A DNA stretch of 64,000 bases, taken from assembly GCA_013414765.1 (NCBI GenBank), contig CP058708.1, positions 1,979,553-2,043,552 on the forward strand, in the 5' to 3' direction. The notes under the pieces were generated by a model, which worked only from the letters and a program-made list of their open reading frames with translations, had not been told where the DNA came from and did no database searches. The position numbers and the translations under genes are program-made. The first letter of the stretch is position 1. The number at the start of each line of letters is the position of its first letter. This stretch comes from Candidatus Accumulibacter cognatus (lineage in GTDB: Bacteria; Pseudomonadota; Gammaproteobacteria; Burkholderiales; Rhodocyclaceae). Below, one piece after another: positions 17,286 to 26,317 of the stretch.

Positions 17286-17840
17286 ATGTACGCCAATCCT
17301 GTACGTTCGATCTGCATGGTACTGGCCATGCTCCTGTCTGCGTTCATTGTAGCGCCCGCTGTCGCAGACAGCACCACCGAACTCGACCGAGCATCGCGAG
17401 CAGCGCTCAACAGGCTGCTGGCCAAAGTGCCTGCGGCCAGGACACTCAACGCCAAGGCCTCCGCCGTGCTAGTGTTTCCCAGCATCACTAAGGCTGGACT
17501 GGTCGTCGGCGGCCAGTACGGTGAGGGCGTTCTGTGGCGTGACGGCAAGGCCGTGGGGCGTTACAGTACCGCTGGCGCGTCGTACGGGCTGCAGGCGGGA
17601 GCACAAAAGTACGGCTACGCGATGTTCTTCATGAATGAAAAGGCGCTGCAAGCGCTTGATGCCAACGAAGGCTTCGAAGTCGGGATCGGTCCGAGCATCG
17701 TGATCATTGATGAGGGAATGGGCCAATCCCATACCACCACCACCATGCAGGACGACATCTACGCCTTCATTTTCGGTCAGAAGGGGCTGATGGCAGGGAT
17801 CGGCCTGCAGGGCAACAAGATCAGCAAACTCAATCCGTGA
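17286..17840 (+). CDS. SYLF-domain (Ysc84-like) lipid-binding protein, exported
   Basis: The ATG at 17286 follows AAAGGAAGC and opens a clear signal peptide (SICMVLAMLLSAFIVAPAVA, cut before DS). The mature part is a SYLF/Ysc84 domain with LVFPSITKAGLVVGGQYGEG, GASYGLQAGAQKYGYAMFFM and the final FIFGQKGLMAGIGLQGNKI. SYLF proteins bind phosphoinositides in eukaryotes; bacterial members are periplasmic or outer-membrane proteins of unclear role. The frame is open upstream to 17250, but that adds residues in front of the signal peptide. Confidence 0.85.
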   Translation: MYANPVRSICMVLAMLLSAFIVAPAVADSTTELDRASRAALNRLLAKVPAARTLNAKASAVLVFPSITKAGLVVGGQYGEGVLWRDGKAVGRYSTAGASYGLQAGAQKYGYAMFFMNEKALQALDANEGFEVGIGPSIVIIDEGMGQSHTTTTMQDDIYAFIFGQKGLMAGIGLQGNKISKLNP

Positions 17841-18215
17841 GCGCCTGCCGCCAGAGAGCGGCGATTATCGCGAGCTGCCGAGCTGCTGCTGAAACGACGG
17901 CCCGGAGAGGCATATTCCGGGTTTCCGCCACCGGCGATGAAGCTTTCCGGTTTAACGCTACGCCCTGGCTGGATCGAGGCACGGAGCAAGTTCGGCCTCA
18001 TCACACCAGTCCAGGCCCGAGCTTCGAAATTTTTTCCGCATGGCCTTGCAGGTCAGGGCGCGCTCATCTTCTACCCCATTTCTTTCGCACTAAGATTACG
18101 TTAAGGATGTCGCGATAGGATGGCGTCCGTGTTTGCAGTTCCGGTCAAAGCACCGGGCTCGCAGGCCGAAGTTGCTTTTTTCGCCAATCTCCATTCGCCA
18201 TGAAAGACCGATCAG
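17841..18215. other. 375-nt intergenic stretch
   Basis: No ORF with coding character, RNA gene or repeat was recognised here. The part from about 18080 is AT-richer (CGCACTAAGATTACGTTAAGG) and may carry the promoter of the PepSY gene, but no clear -35/-10 pair can be set. Confidence 0.4.
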
Positions 18216-18533
18216 ATGAACAAGCCTCGCGCATTTACCGCCGCCGCCCTGCTGGCCATCACCACCAGCTTTGCTAGCAGCACTTTCGCTGCTGACAGCA
18301 AGACCGCCGCCCCGGCACCAGCTGCCGCCACTGCCACAGCGCAGGAAATCAGCAAGGAACAGGCGGTCGAAATGGCCCTCAGGGCGCACCCTGGCACGGT
18401 CACCAAGGCCTATGAAGACACCAAGAAGGGCAAGAAGACTTGGGAAGTCAAGATCAATGGCAACGACGGCAAGAAGTGGGAAGTCCACTACGAAATCAAG
18501 ACCGGCGCTCTGGTTTCCGAAGAAGGCAAGTAA
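18216..18533 (+). CDS. Secreted PepSY-domain protein
   Basis: A 105-residue protein with a signal peptide (AALLAITTSFASSTFA, cut near AADS), an alanine/proline/threonine linker and one PepSY domain (EISKEQAVEMALRAHPGTV to WEVHYEIKTGALV). PepSY domains are thought to inhibit proteases or to accompany redox membrane proteins. It is 90 nt upstream of a cytochrome b561 gene in the same direction, a recurring pairing that suggests a joint role at the membrane. The exact function is unknown. Confidence 0.88.
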   Translation: MNKPRAFTAAALLAITTSFASSTFAADSKTAAPAPAAATATAQEISKEQAVEMALRAHPGTVTKAYEDTKKGKKTWEVKINGNDGKKWEVHYEIKTGALVSEEGK

Positions 18534-18622
18534 GCAGCAGCTCTTCGTCAGTGAGCTGATCCACACACGCGCTTTCTTGTTGTTGGCAGGGAAGCGCTGT
18601 CAAAAACCGTCCACTCAATATC

Positions 18623-19237
18623 ATGGGCACGTCAACCGATTCGACTGAAATCCCTGTCTGGGACCCGCTGCTTCGCCTGTTTCACTGGACACTGCTACTC
18701 AGTTTCTGCACGGCTTATCTTTCGGAGGGCGAGCTGTTCGAAGGTCTCCAGGACCGATTGGACGGCGAGTTGCTGCAGGTTGTGCATGTATGGGCGGGCT
18801 ATGGGCTTGCCGGGCTGTTGCTGTTTCGTCTGCTCTGGGGCTTCGTCGGCCCGCGCTATGCCCGCTTCAGCGACTTTGTTTATCGCCCCGGCGAAATCCT
18901 CGCTTATCTTTACGGGGTGCTGACGCTGCGCGCTCCCCGCCACCTCGGACACAACCCTGCCGGTGGGGCGATGATCGTCGCCATGCTGCTGGCCTTGACG
19001 GCGACCGTCGTCACCGGCCTGGCGCTGTACGGCGCCGACAAGGGGCTGGGACCACTGGCGGGATGGTTTACCGGGAGCAGTGACACCCTGATCGACGCCA
19101 TCAAGGAAGCCCATGAAGTGGCCACCAACGGCACGCTGCTGCTGATCGCAGGCCACCTGATCGGCGTCGTTTGGGAAAGTCTTTTGCACCGCGAAAATCT
19201 GGTACGCGCAATGATCACTGGCCGCAAGCGTATGTGA
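18623..19237 (+). CDS. Cytochrome b561-family diheme membrane protein
   Basis: A 204-residue protein with four membrane helices. Candidate haem ligands are His in LFHWTLLLSF, His in VVHVWAGYGLAG, and His in HEVATNGTLLLIAGHLIGV near the C terminus, as expected for the bacterial Ni/Fe-hydrogenase-type b cytochrome/b561 family. It would pass electrons across or within the cytoplasmic membrane. It follows the PepSY gene. The coding end is followed by a palindromic repeat that separates it from the convergent excalibur gene. Confidence 0.88.
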   Translation: MGTSTDSTEIPVWDPLLRLFHWTLLLSFCTAYLSEGELFEGLQDRLDGELLQVVHVWAGYGLAGLLLFRLLWGFVGPRYARFSDFVYRPGEILAYLYGVLTLRAPRHLGHNPAGGAMIVAMLLALTATVVTGLALYGADKGLGPLAGWFTGSSDTLIDAIKEAHEVATNGTLLLIAGHLIGVVWESLLHRENLVRAMITGRKRM

Positions 19238-19386
19238 GATGACAGCTTGCAGCGATGGCTTGATGCCTGCACAAGGCGATCTTCACGAATAGCGATAGCA
19301 CGTGCCATCGCGTCACGGTCAGCCCCAGCCCGATACGATCAGGGGGCACCGGCGGCGCGTCGGCACCCCGACCCCCGGGATTTGCT

Positions 19387-19421
19387 CGTAGGTTGGGCTG
19401 CGTTCCTCCGCCGAACCTACG
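19387..19421. repeat. REP-like palindrome between convergent genes
   Basis: CGTAGGTT (19387-19394) and AACCTACG (19414-19421) form a perfect 8-bp stem around GGGCTGCGTTCCTCCGCCG. This GTAGGTTGGGC palindrome is a known dispersed type in proteobacterial genomes (family recognised from memory). It lies between the ends of two convergent genes and could act as a bidirectional terminator. Confidence 0.6.
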
Positions 19422-19432
19422 GCTACTGATGC

Positions 19433-19753
19433 TCATCTACACCACTGCTTTTCACACGGAATACCATCGTAGTTTCCGTCCATCTTTGTGCCAGGGCAAT
19501 TCTTCAAGAAATAAGTCGCCTCCGCACATGAGGTCATCTGAGCACAATGGGTTCGTCCGTCGCATTTGAACTGGGATGAGGTGGTAGCGTCGGTGGTGGC
19601 GTCGTTGCTGCGCGAAACCCCTGACCTGCCTTGTGTACCACTGTCCGTTGTGCTCTGATCGGCTAACCTGTTGATCCGCGAGTTCTGGTACTTGACGTAC
19701 CCTTGCCAACCAATGACGGCGAAAATTACGAGAAGGATAAGCCGCTTCATCAT
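19433..19753 (-). CDS. Small membrane-anchored protein with excalibur calcium-binding domain
   Basis: A protein of 106 residues starting at the ATG of 19753 or 19750. One N-terminal membrane helix (LILLVIFAVIGWQGYVKY) is followed by a Ser/Thr-rich linker and a C-terminal excalibur domain. That domain has paired cysteines (CAQMTSCAEATYFLKNCP) and the calcium-loop DGNYDGIPCE. The longer frame to 19828 adds 25 residues with no ribosome site. The function of bacterial excalibur proteins is unknown; related domains occur with secreted nucleases. Confidence 0.8.
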   Translation of the reverse strand: MMKRLILLVIFAVIGWQGYVKYQNSRINRLADQSTTDSGTQGRSGVSRSNDATTDATTSSQFKCDGRTHCAQMTSCAEATYFLKNCPGTKMDGNYDGIPCEKQWCR

Positions 19754-19925
19754 ATACGCGTCCAGACCGCGCGTTCTCACCAGTTGATAGGCGAGGAGTG
19801 GGCGAACAACGCCGCAGATCGGCCGCACAGTATCACAGTATATATTTACGGCCTCTGAGTCGCGGCCTGTCCGGCGTTGCAGCGCGGCGCCGGTATTGAT
19901 ACGACCGCGACACCAAGTGTATTAG

Positions 19926-20513
19926 CTAGCCGACGAAGTTCTGCTCGGCGAAGCGCCAGTTGGCGAGGCTGCCGAGAAAGGTTTCGACGAACTTTGGGCG
20001 TAGGTTGCGATAGTCAATGTAGTAGGCATGCTCCCAGACGTCGACACACAGCAGGGCCTGGTCGCCGGTAGTCAGCGGCGTGCCGGCTGCGCCCATGTTG
20101 ACGATGTCCACCGAGCCATCGGCTTTCCTGACCAGCCAGGTCCAGCCCGATCCGAAGTTGCCGACGGCGGAAGCCTGGAAGGCCTTCGCGAAATCCGCGA
20201 AAGAACCCCATTTGGCGTCAATGGCTGCGGCCAGGGCGCCAGTCGGTGCGCCGCCGCCGTTGGGTGCCAGGCAATTCCAGAAAAATGTGTGGTTCCAGAC
20301 CTGCGCCGAGTTATTGTAAATCCCGCCTGCCGGTGCCTTCCTGACGATCGCCTCGAGGTCAAGGGCCTCGTATTCACTTCCCTTGATCAGGTTGTTGAGG
20401 TTGGTCACGTAGGCCTGGTGGTGCTTACCGTAGTGGTATTCCAAGGTTTCCTGCGACATGTGCGGAGCAAGAGCGTCGATGGCAAAGGGGAGGGGTGGCA
20501 ACTGATGTTCCAT
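19926..20513 (-). CDS. sodB: Iron superoxide dismutase
   Basis: A cytoplasmic enzyme of 195 residues, normal length, converting superoxide to peroxide and oxygen. The four metal ligands are visible: His in EYHYGKHHQAYV, His in VWNHTFFWN, and Asp and His in DVWEHAYYIDY. The pattern AQVWNHTFFWNCLAPNGGG and the Gln-free early segment fit the Fe form rather than Mn, though metal choice is not certain from sequence. The ribosome site CGGAGAACATCC precedes the ATG. It is upstream of, and in the same direction as nothing close; xseA lies 99 nt upstream on the same strand. Confidence 0.95.
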   Translation of the reverse strand: MEHQLPPLPFAIDALAPHMSQETLEYHYGKHHQAYVTNLNNLIKGSEYEALDLEAIVRKAPAGGIYNNSAQVWNHTFFWNCLAPNGGGAPTGALAAAIDAKWGSFADFAKAFQASAVGNFGSGWTWLVRKADGSVDIVNMGAAGTPLTTGDQALLCVDVWEHAYYIDYRNLRPKFVETFLGSLANWRFAEQNFVG

Positions 20514-20612
20514 GGATGTTCTCCGTAAGGCTTGTTATGGGGCGAAATAAGGACGACGTGCAAACTCGGGGGGGCCTTGCATGGCCATGACCGTCCGCTT
20601 GGTTGCTGGATT

Positions 20613-22022
20613 CTATTCGGGGCTTGCGGCGCTGGCAATGGCGGGCGCTGCGAAAGCGATGCCATCTTCTTCGGAAACGTTCAGTACCACCGCCTCGGCA
20701 CGTCCACGGTGGAAGAAGACAGCGATTTGCTGCCCAGGTTCCAGGGCCTTGCTCGCGCGAATGATCTGTCCCTGTGCATTGCTGACAACACAGTAGCCGC
20801 GGGCGAGTACCGCCGCCGGATGGAGGTGCGAGAGACCAGCCGACAGGAGCTCGAGGTCAGCGTGCCTGGCCTGCGCGGTCGTCTGCCAGGCGCTGCGCAG
20901 TCGTGCTACCAGCGCTTCGAGGTGGCCGGCCTGGCGCACTGGATCGGGGCGGATCAGCAGCAGGTGACGGGTGAGGCCGAGCAGTGTCGCCCGCGCCTGC
21001 GCGTTGGCTTGCAGCAGGCCAGCGCGCAGGCGGCGTTGCAGCTTGTACAGATTATCCTGGTGGCGGGCCAGGTACTGCGATGGGCTCTGCAGTCGGTGTG
21101 CGAGCCAGTCCAGATGTTGGCCTCGTTGGTTGAGGTGCTGATCGATCAGGCGGCGCAGGGTAAGTCGATAGGCGGCGAGGCGGGCGAGCAGCGCAACCTG
21201 TTCGGGTGCGGCCAACTCGGCTGCGGCGGTGGGGGTTGGCGCACGTTGATCGGCAGCGAAATCGGCGATGGTGAAGTCTGTTTCATGACCAATACCGCTA
21301 ATCACCGGCAATGGACAGGCGCGCATCGCCCGTGCGACGGCCTCGTCGTTAAAAGCCCAGAGGTCTTCGATACTGCCCCCCCCTCGACACACGATCAGCA
21401 CATCGCATTCCCGGTGCTCGCCAGCGCAGCATATGGCTGCGGCGATCTGGGCGGCCGCGCCGTCACCCTGTACCGGTGTAGGGTAGATGACGATGCCGAC
21501 CTGGCCGGCGCGGCGTCTGAGCGTGCTCAGGACATCGCGTAGCGCCGCCGCCTGCGGTGAGGTGACGATGCCGATGCAGCGTGGAAATGCCGGCAGGAGT
21601 CGCTTGGCAGAGCTGTCGAATAGGCCTTCGCGCGCAAGTTTGTCCTTAAGGCGAAGAAATTGTTCGTAGAGGTGGCCGACACCGGCGCGACGAGCCGCTT
21701 CGACGTTGAGCTGGAAATCGCCGCGTGCCTCGTAGAGCGTCACCAGCACGCGGGCTTCGATGTTCTGGCCGTTCTCCAGTCGCCAGCCGAGCAGTTGCGC
21801 ACGGCTGCGGAACATGACACAACGGACCTGCGCGGCGCTATCCTTGAGCGAGAAGTAGACATGTCCGGAAGATGCATGGCTGAGATTGGACACCTCTCCA
21901 GCCACCCAGCAGAGAGGAAAGACTGCTTCGAGTCGCTCGCGGGCAAGGCGATTGAGGACGGCCACCGGGAGCACCGGCATCGGCGCGACCAAGTCGTTGG
22001 TGCTGGCGGGAAGGTCTGACAT
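20613..22022 (-). CDS. xseA: Exodeoxyribonuclease VII large subunit
   Basis: A 469-residue protein with an N-terminal OB fold (VCWVAGEVSNLS-type segment, GHVYFSLKDSAAQVRCVMFR) and the catalytic core. The core carries the motif VTSPQAAALRDVLSTLRRRA, and DVLIVCRGGGSIEDLWAFND and ISGIGHETDFTIADFAAD. A coiled-coil C-terminal half follows. It pairs with the small subunit XseB, not present here, to digest single-stranded DNA. It is divergent from the exbB gene. Confidence 0.95.
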   Translation of the reverse strand: MSDLPASTNDLVAPMPVLPVAVLNRLARERLEAVFPLCWVAGEVSNLSHASSGHVYFSLKDSAAQVRCVMFRSRAQLLGWRLENGQNIEARVLVTLYEARGDFQLNVEAARRAGVGHLYEQFLRLKDKLAREGLFDSSAKRLLPAFPRCIGIVTSPQAAALRDVLSTLRRRAGQVGIVIYPTPVQGDGAAAQIAAAICCAGEHRECDVLIVCRGGGSIEDLWAFNDEAVARAMRACPLPVISGIGHETDFTIADFAADQRAPTPTAAAELAAPEQVALLARLAAYRLTLRRLIDQHLNQRGQHLDWLAHRLQSPSQYLARHQDNLYKLQRRLRAGLLQANAQARATLLGLTRHLLLIRPDPVRQAGHLEALVARLRSAWQTTAQARHADLELLSAGLSHLHPAAVLARGYCVVSNAQGQIIRASKALEPGQQIAVFFHRGRAEAVVLNVSEEDGIAFAAPAIASAASPE

Positions 22023-22322
22023 GCGGGAATTCTACAGGGCAGTCGGCGCCTTGCGCAGCCAGCGATGCAGGCATCGCGTCCCCTTGTTGGCCGATGCGCA
22101 GCGATCGGCACCGGTCTGCTCGCTGCACGCTTTCCCGGCAGGCAGAAAACACCTTCCATGATAAGCACTTGGTCGTTTCACCAACAGGCTAGTGGCATGC
22201 TTATCCACAGATTCTGTGGAGAGAGAACGATTGGCAATACAGGTGCTGAAAAACTTCGGGGCTTGCTGCAAACGCCGGTGCAGGCTAAAGTGCCCATTTG
22301 TGAAAATCTCCCGGAGGAAAAC

Positions 22323-22931
22323 GTGTTTTCCATCGTTCAGGCCGCTGGTTGGCCAATCTGGCCCTTGCTTCTGGCGTCGATCATCGCCGTCGCACTGATT
22401 CTCGAGCGTCTGGTGGCGCTGCGACGCAGTAAAGTCGTCCCGGCCGGCCTGCTGCAGAGGGTCGTCACCGAGTACCGGCAGAATGGGGTGACCGCTGCCA
22501 TGGTCGGTGATCTCGAAGCACACTCGCCGCTCGGTCGCGTCCTCGGCGCCGGTTTGCGCAATGTCGGCAGCTCGCGCGAGATCATGAAGGAAGCGATCGA
22601 GGAAGCTGGTGGCGTCGTGTCGCACAATCTCGAACGTTATCTGACGACGCTGGGCACCATTGCGTCGATCAGCCCCCTGATGGGCCTGTTCGGTACCGTG
22701 GTTGGCATGATCGAGATTTTCGGTTCGCAGGCTCCGAGTGGCAGCAACCCCATACAGCTCGCGCACGGCATCTCGGTGGCGCTGTACAATACCGGATTCG
22801 GGCTCCTGATCGCGATTCCGAGCATGATCTTCTGGCGGCATTTTCGGGCCTTGGTGGATAGTTTCGTGGTCGAGATGCAGCAACAGGCGGTACGTCTGGT
22901 CGAGGTTCTGCACGGCCAGCGCAACTCCTGA
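22323..22931 (+). CDS. exbB: ExbB/TolQ-type proton channel subunit
   Basis: A 202-residue protein starting at the GTG of 22323, which follows CCGGAGGAAAAC. The frame is open back to 22065, but those 86 residues have no family similarity. Three membrane helices are visible (WPIWPLLLASIIAVALI, GTIASISPLMGLFGTVVGMI, GISVALYNTGFGLLIAIPSM), as in MotA/TolQ/ExbB proteins. With the following ExbD gene it would use the proton gradient to energise outer-membrane transport. A TonB gene is not in the window. The position next to lpxK is common in betaproteobacteria. Confidence 0.92.
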   Translation: MFSIVQAAGWPIWPLLLASIIAVALILERLVALRRSKVVPAGLLQRVVTEYRQNGVTAAMVGDLEAHSPLGRVLGAGLRNVGSSREIMKEAIEEAGGVVSHNLERYLTTLGTIASISPLMGLFGTVVGMIEIFGSQAPSGSNPIQLAHGISVALYNTGFGLLIAIPSMIFWRHFRALVDSFVVEMQQQAVRLVEVLHGQRNS

Positions 22932-22943
22932 GAGGGACGGGTC

Positions 22944-23360
22944 ATGAACTTTCGCCGCGGTCGCGCCAGTGACGTTCCCGAAATCAACCTGATCCCGCTG
23001 ATCGACGTGCTGTTGGTGATCATCATCTTTCTGATGCTGACGACCACCTACGCCAAGTTTTCCGGCCTGGAGATCAACCTGCCGACTGCCGACGCCAGCA
23101 AACAGGCCGAGACGCCCAACGAAATCAGCGTTGGGCTGACGGCGGCGGGCCAGGTGTTGGTGAACAAGGTGCCGCTGACCACAACCAGCGTACAGGCGAT
23201 CAGCGAAGCCCTGCGGCGGGCCGCTGGCGATACCAAGGAACCGGTTATCGTGATCAATGCCGATGCCAAGGCGAACTATCAAAGCGTCGTCGATATCATG
23301 CAGGCGGCGCAAACGGCCGGCTATCCGCGGATTTCCTTCGCGACCCAATCACCGCCCTGA
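22944..23360 (+). CDS. exbD: ExbD/TolR-type biopolymer transport protein
   Basis: A 138-residue protein with the conserved entry EINLIPLIDVLLVIIIFLML containing the essential Asp of the membrane helix, and a periplasmic domain ending VVIVINADAKANYQSVVDIM. It follows exbB by 12 nt. Its TGA overlaps the lpxK ATG by one base, so translation is probably coupled. Confidence 0.93.
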   Translation: MNFRRGRASDVPEINLIPLIDVLLVIIIFLMLTTTYAKFSGLEINLPTADASKQAETPNEISVGLTAAGQVLVNKVPLTTTSVQAISEALRRAAGDTKEPVIVINADAKANYQSVVDIMQAAQTAGYPRISFATQSPP

Positions 23361-24412
23361 TGGCTCGTGCCGGTATGGCGCAGCGCCTGACCGGCCGCTG
23401 GTACCAGCGCCGTCTGGCGCTGGCTCTCTGGCCCTTGCTGCCGTTTTCCTGGCTGTTCGGCGGACTGGTCGTACTGCGCCGCTGGCTGTACCGCGCCGCG
23501 CTGCTGCGCTCACAGCGCTTGCCGGTGCCGGTGGTGGTGGTCGGCAACCTGACTGTCGGCGGTAGCGGCAAGACCCCCTTGGTATTGTGGTTGGTGAACC
23601 GCTTGCGCGAGCAGGGCTGGCGACCGGGGATCATCAGTCGTGGCTACGGCGGCAGTGACGGGCAGGTGCGTCCGGTGGACGCTTCCTCGACGTCTTCACT
23701 GGTCGGTGATGAACCTTTGTTGCTGGCCAGACGCAGCGGCGTTCCGGTCTTCGTCGGCCGTGACCGGCCTGCCGTCGGGCAGGCCTTGCTGGCAGCGCAC
23801 CCAGAATGTGACGTGATCGTTTCCGACGATGGCCTGCAGCACTACCGCCTGCAACGCTCGATCGAACTGGTGGTCTTTGACGGACGCGGCGCAGGCAACG
23901 GCCGACTGCTGCCGGCCGGCCCCCTGCGGGAATCCTTGCGGCGTCTGGCGGGGGTGAGTGCCGTGGTGTGGAATGGAGGCCCACCGGAGACACGGGTGGT
24001 GGAAGCAGCCCGGCGCTCACCGCAATTCGACATGCGCCTGGTCGGCCGGCATTTCGTTGCCGTGAGCGGAGAACAGCGCCGCTGTGCTGGGGCCGATCTG
24101 CAGGATCGCAAGCTTTACGCGGTTGCCGGGATTGGCGATCCGCTCCGCTTCTTCCGGCAGCTGCAAGCTCTCGGGCTCGAGTTCACAGCGCATCCCTTTC
24201 CCGATCACCATGCCTACCAGGCCAGCGATCTGGCCTTTGCCAGGGACGGGGTACTGCTGATGACCGAGAAAGATGCGGTAAAATGCGCGTCGCTGGACAT
24301 CGGCGAAGCCTGGATGCTACCGGTCGAGGCGGTCATCGGTTGTTCACCACCCGGCCAAGCCACCCTGTTCGAGACCATTCTGGAGAAACTGCATGGACGC
24401 ACGCCTGCTTGA
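23360..24412 (+). CDS. lpxK: Tetraacyldisaccharide 4'-kinase LpxK
   Basis: A 350-residue enzyme that phosphorylates the lipid A precursor at the inner membrane. It has an N-terminal membrane-associated helix ([19 protein letters not shown]), the P-loop [16 protein letters not shown], the conserved ISRGYGG, and [19 protein letters not shown]. The 3' end overlaps the Trm112-like gene by 20 nt. It forms a set with kdsB for LPS synthesis. Confidence 0.95.
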   Translation: MARAGMAQRLTGRWYQRRLALALWPLLPFSWLFGGLVVLRRWLYRAALLRSQRLPVPVVVVGNLTVGGSGKTPLVLWLVNRLREQGWRPGIISRGYGGSDGQVRPVDASSTSSLVGDEPLLLARRSGVPVFVGRDRPAVGQALLAAHPECDVIVSDDGLQHYRLQRSIELVVFDGRGAGNGRLLPAGPLRESLRRLAGVSAVVWNGGPPETRVVEAARRSPQFDMRLVGRHFVAVSGEQRRCAGADLQDRKLYAVAGIGDPLRFFRQLQALGLEFTAHPFPDHHAYQASDLAFARDGVLLMTEKDAVKCASLDIGEAWMLPVEAVIGCSPPGQATLFETILEKLHGRTPA

Positions 24413-24569
24413 TATTCTCGTCTGCCCGATCTGCAAGGCCAATCTCGAATACCGCAGGACGCAATCTGAACTACTGTGCAAGCCGTGCAGGCTGGCTTTT
24501 CCGATCCGCGACGGGATCCCGATCATGCTCGAAGAAGAGGCACGCCAGTTCTCGAGCGACGAACTCTGA
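24393..24569 (+). CDS. Trm112-family small zinc-ribbon protein (YcaR-like)
   Basis: A gene of 58 codons. The protein has the family motif [16 protein letters not shown], a second CKPC pair giving four zinc ligands, and the [18 protein letters not shown] ending. It starts inside the end of lpxK and precedes kdsB by 61 nt, the standard position of YcaR-like proteins in proteobacteria. Eukaryotic Trm112 activates methyltransferases; the bacterial role is unclear. Confidence 0.9.
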   Translation: MDARLLDILVCPICKANLEYRRTQSELLCKPCRLAFPIRDGIPIMLEEEARQFSSDEL

Positions 24570-24630
24570 CCGCGGGGCAAATGAAGCTTTGGGGATTGAA
24601 AGTGCTGTCCGCTGGACGGAGGAGGGGATG

Positions 24631-25395
24631 ATGCACTTCAAGGTCGTCATTCCCGCGCGCTATGCCTCGACCCGTTTGCCGGCCAAGCCTCTGCTCGACC
24701 TCGGGGGCAAGCCGATGGTCGTGCGGGTGGCCGAGCGTGCGCTGCTTTCGGGGGCAGAGGAGGTGGTCGTGGCGACCGACCACGTGGAGGTGCTGGCGGC
24801 TGTCGAGCGGCACGGCCTGCGCGCCTTGCTGACGCGAGCGGAGCACGCGAGCGGCACCGAGCGTCTGGCCGAGGTGGTCGAGCTGTCGGGCTGGCTGGAC
24901 GATACGATCGTGGTCAACGTACAGGGCGATGAGCCATTGATCAATCCGGTCTGGATCGTCCACGCGGCCGCTCGGCTGGAGGGGAGTGGTGCGAAGATCG
25001 CTACCCTGGCTCATCCACTGTCGGAGGCGGCCGATTTTTTCAACCCGAACATTGTCAAGGTGGTCCTGGCGGCCAGTGGCGACGCCCTCTATTTTTCGCG
25101 AGCGCCGATTCCCTACGCGCGCGATCACTTCGCTCGCGAGGCCGGCGGTGAGACCTTGCCGGTCGGGCTGCTTGCCTATCGGCACATTGGCCTGTACGCC
25201 TATCGCGCGCATTTCCTGCGTACCTACTCTGGCCTGGCCCCGTCGCCACTGGAAAACCTGGAAGCGCTCGAGCAGTTGCGTGCCTTGTGGCATGGTCTTC
25301 GCATCAGTGTGGCAATTGTCGATGATCTGCCGAGTGCTGGCGTGGATACCCCGGAAGATGCACAGCGCGTGCAGAAATGGTTCAAAAACGTTTGA
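24631..25395 (+). CDS. kdsB: 3-deoxy-manno-octulosonate cytidylyltransferase
   Basis: The start at 24631 gives 254 residues, the usual length, with AGGAGG 5 nt upstream; the ATG at 24628 is too close to it. The enzyme activates Kdo with CTP for LPS inner-core synthesis. Motifs are [33 protein letters not shown] and NVQGDEPLI, with the Arg/Asp pattern of the nucleotidyltransferase fold. The long frame reaching back to 23968 is only an open frame antiphase to lpxK. Confidence 0.95.
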   Translation: MHFKVVIPARYASTRLPAKPLLDLGGKPMVVRVAERALLSGAEEVVVATDHVEVLAAVERHGLRALLTRAEHASGTERLAEVVELSGWLDDTIVVNVQGDEPLINPVWIVHAAARLEGSGAKIATLAHPLSEAADFFNPNIVKVVLAASGDALYFSRAPIPYARDHFAREAGGETLPVGLLAYRHIGLYAYRAHFLRTYSGLAPSPLENLEALEQLRALWHGLRISVAIVDDLPSAGVDTPEDAQRVQKWFKNV

Positions 25396-25523
25396 CCGTA
25401 CGCGCATTTGAGGGTAAGTTTCGGCCTGTTGATCACGACAGCGTTCTGCCACAGTTCGGTAGCTGGAGTGCAAGTATATGAAGTTTTGGATAAACCGCTT
25501 GATTTGATGATCTCAGAGGGTGA

Positions 25524-26180
<657 letters not shown>

Positions 26181-26317
26181 CCGTAATCGATGAGACTGCG
26201 GCGCAGTAGTAACATCTTCAAGGTTTGAACGTTGTTCGTTTCGTGTAGCACTGAGGTAAATCCGGCTCCCAGGGATTTTCCGGGGAGTCTGGGTCACTTT
26301 AAAGAGGGAGGTTGCTT

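Noticed and set aside
22065-22322. N-terminal extension of the exbB frame
   Set aside because: No similarity to ExbB, and a strong ribosome site GGAGGA precedes the GTG at 22323.
23968-24630. Long extension of the kdsB frame into lpxK
   Set aside because: It is the antiphase frame of lpxK; KdsB proteins start at the [11 protein letters not shown] block.
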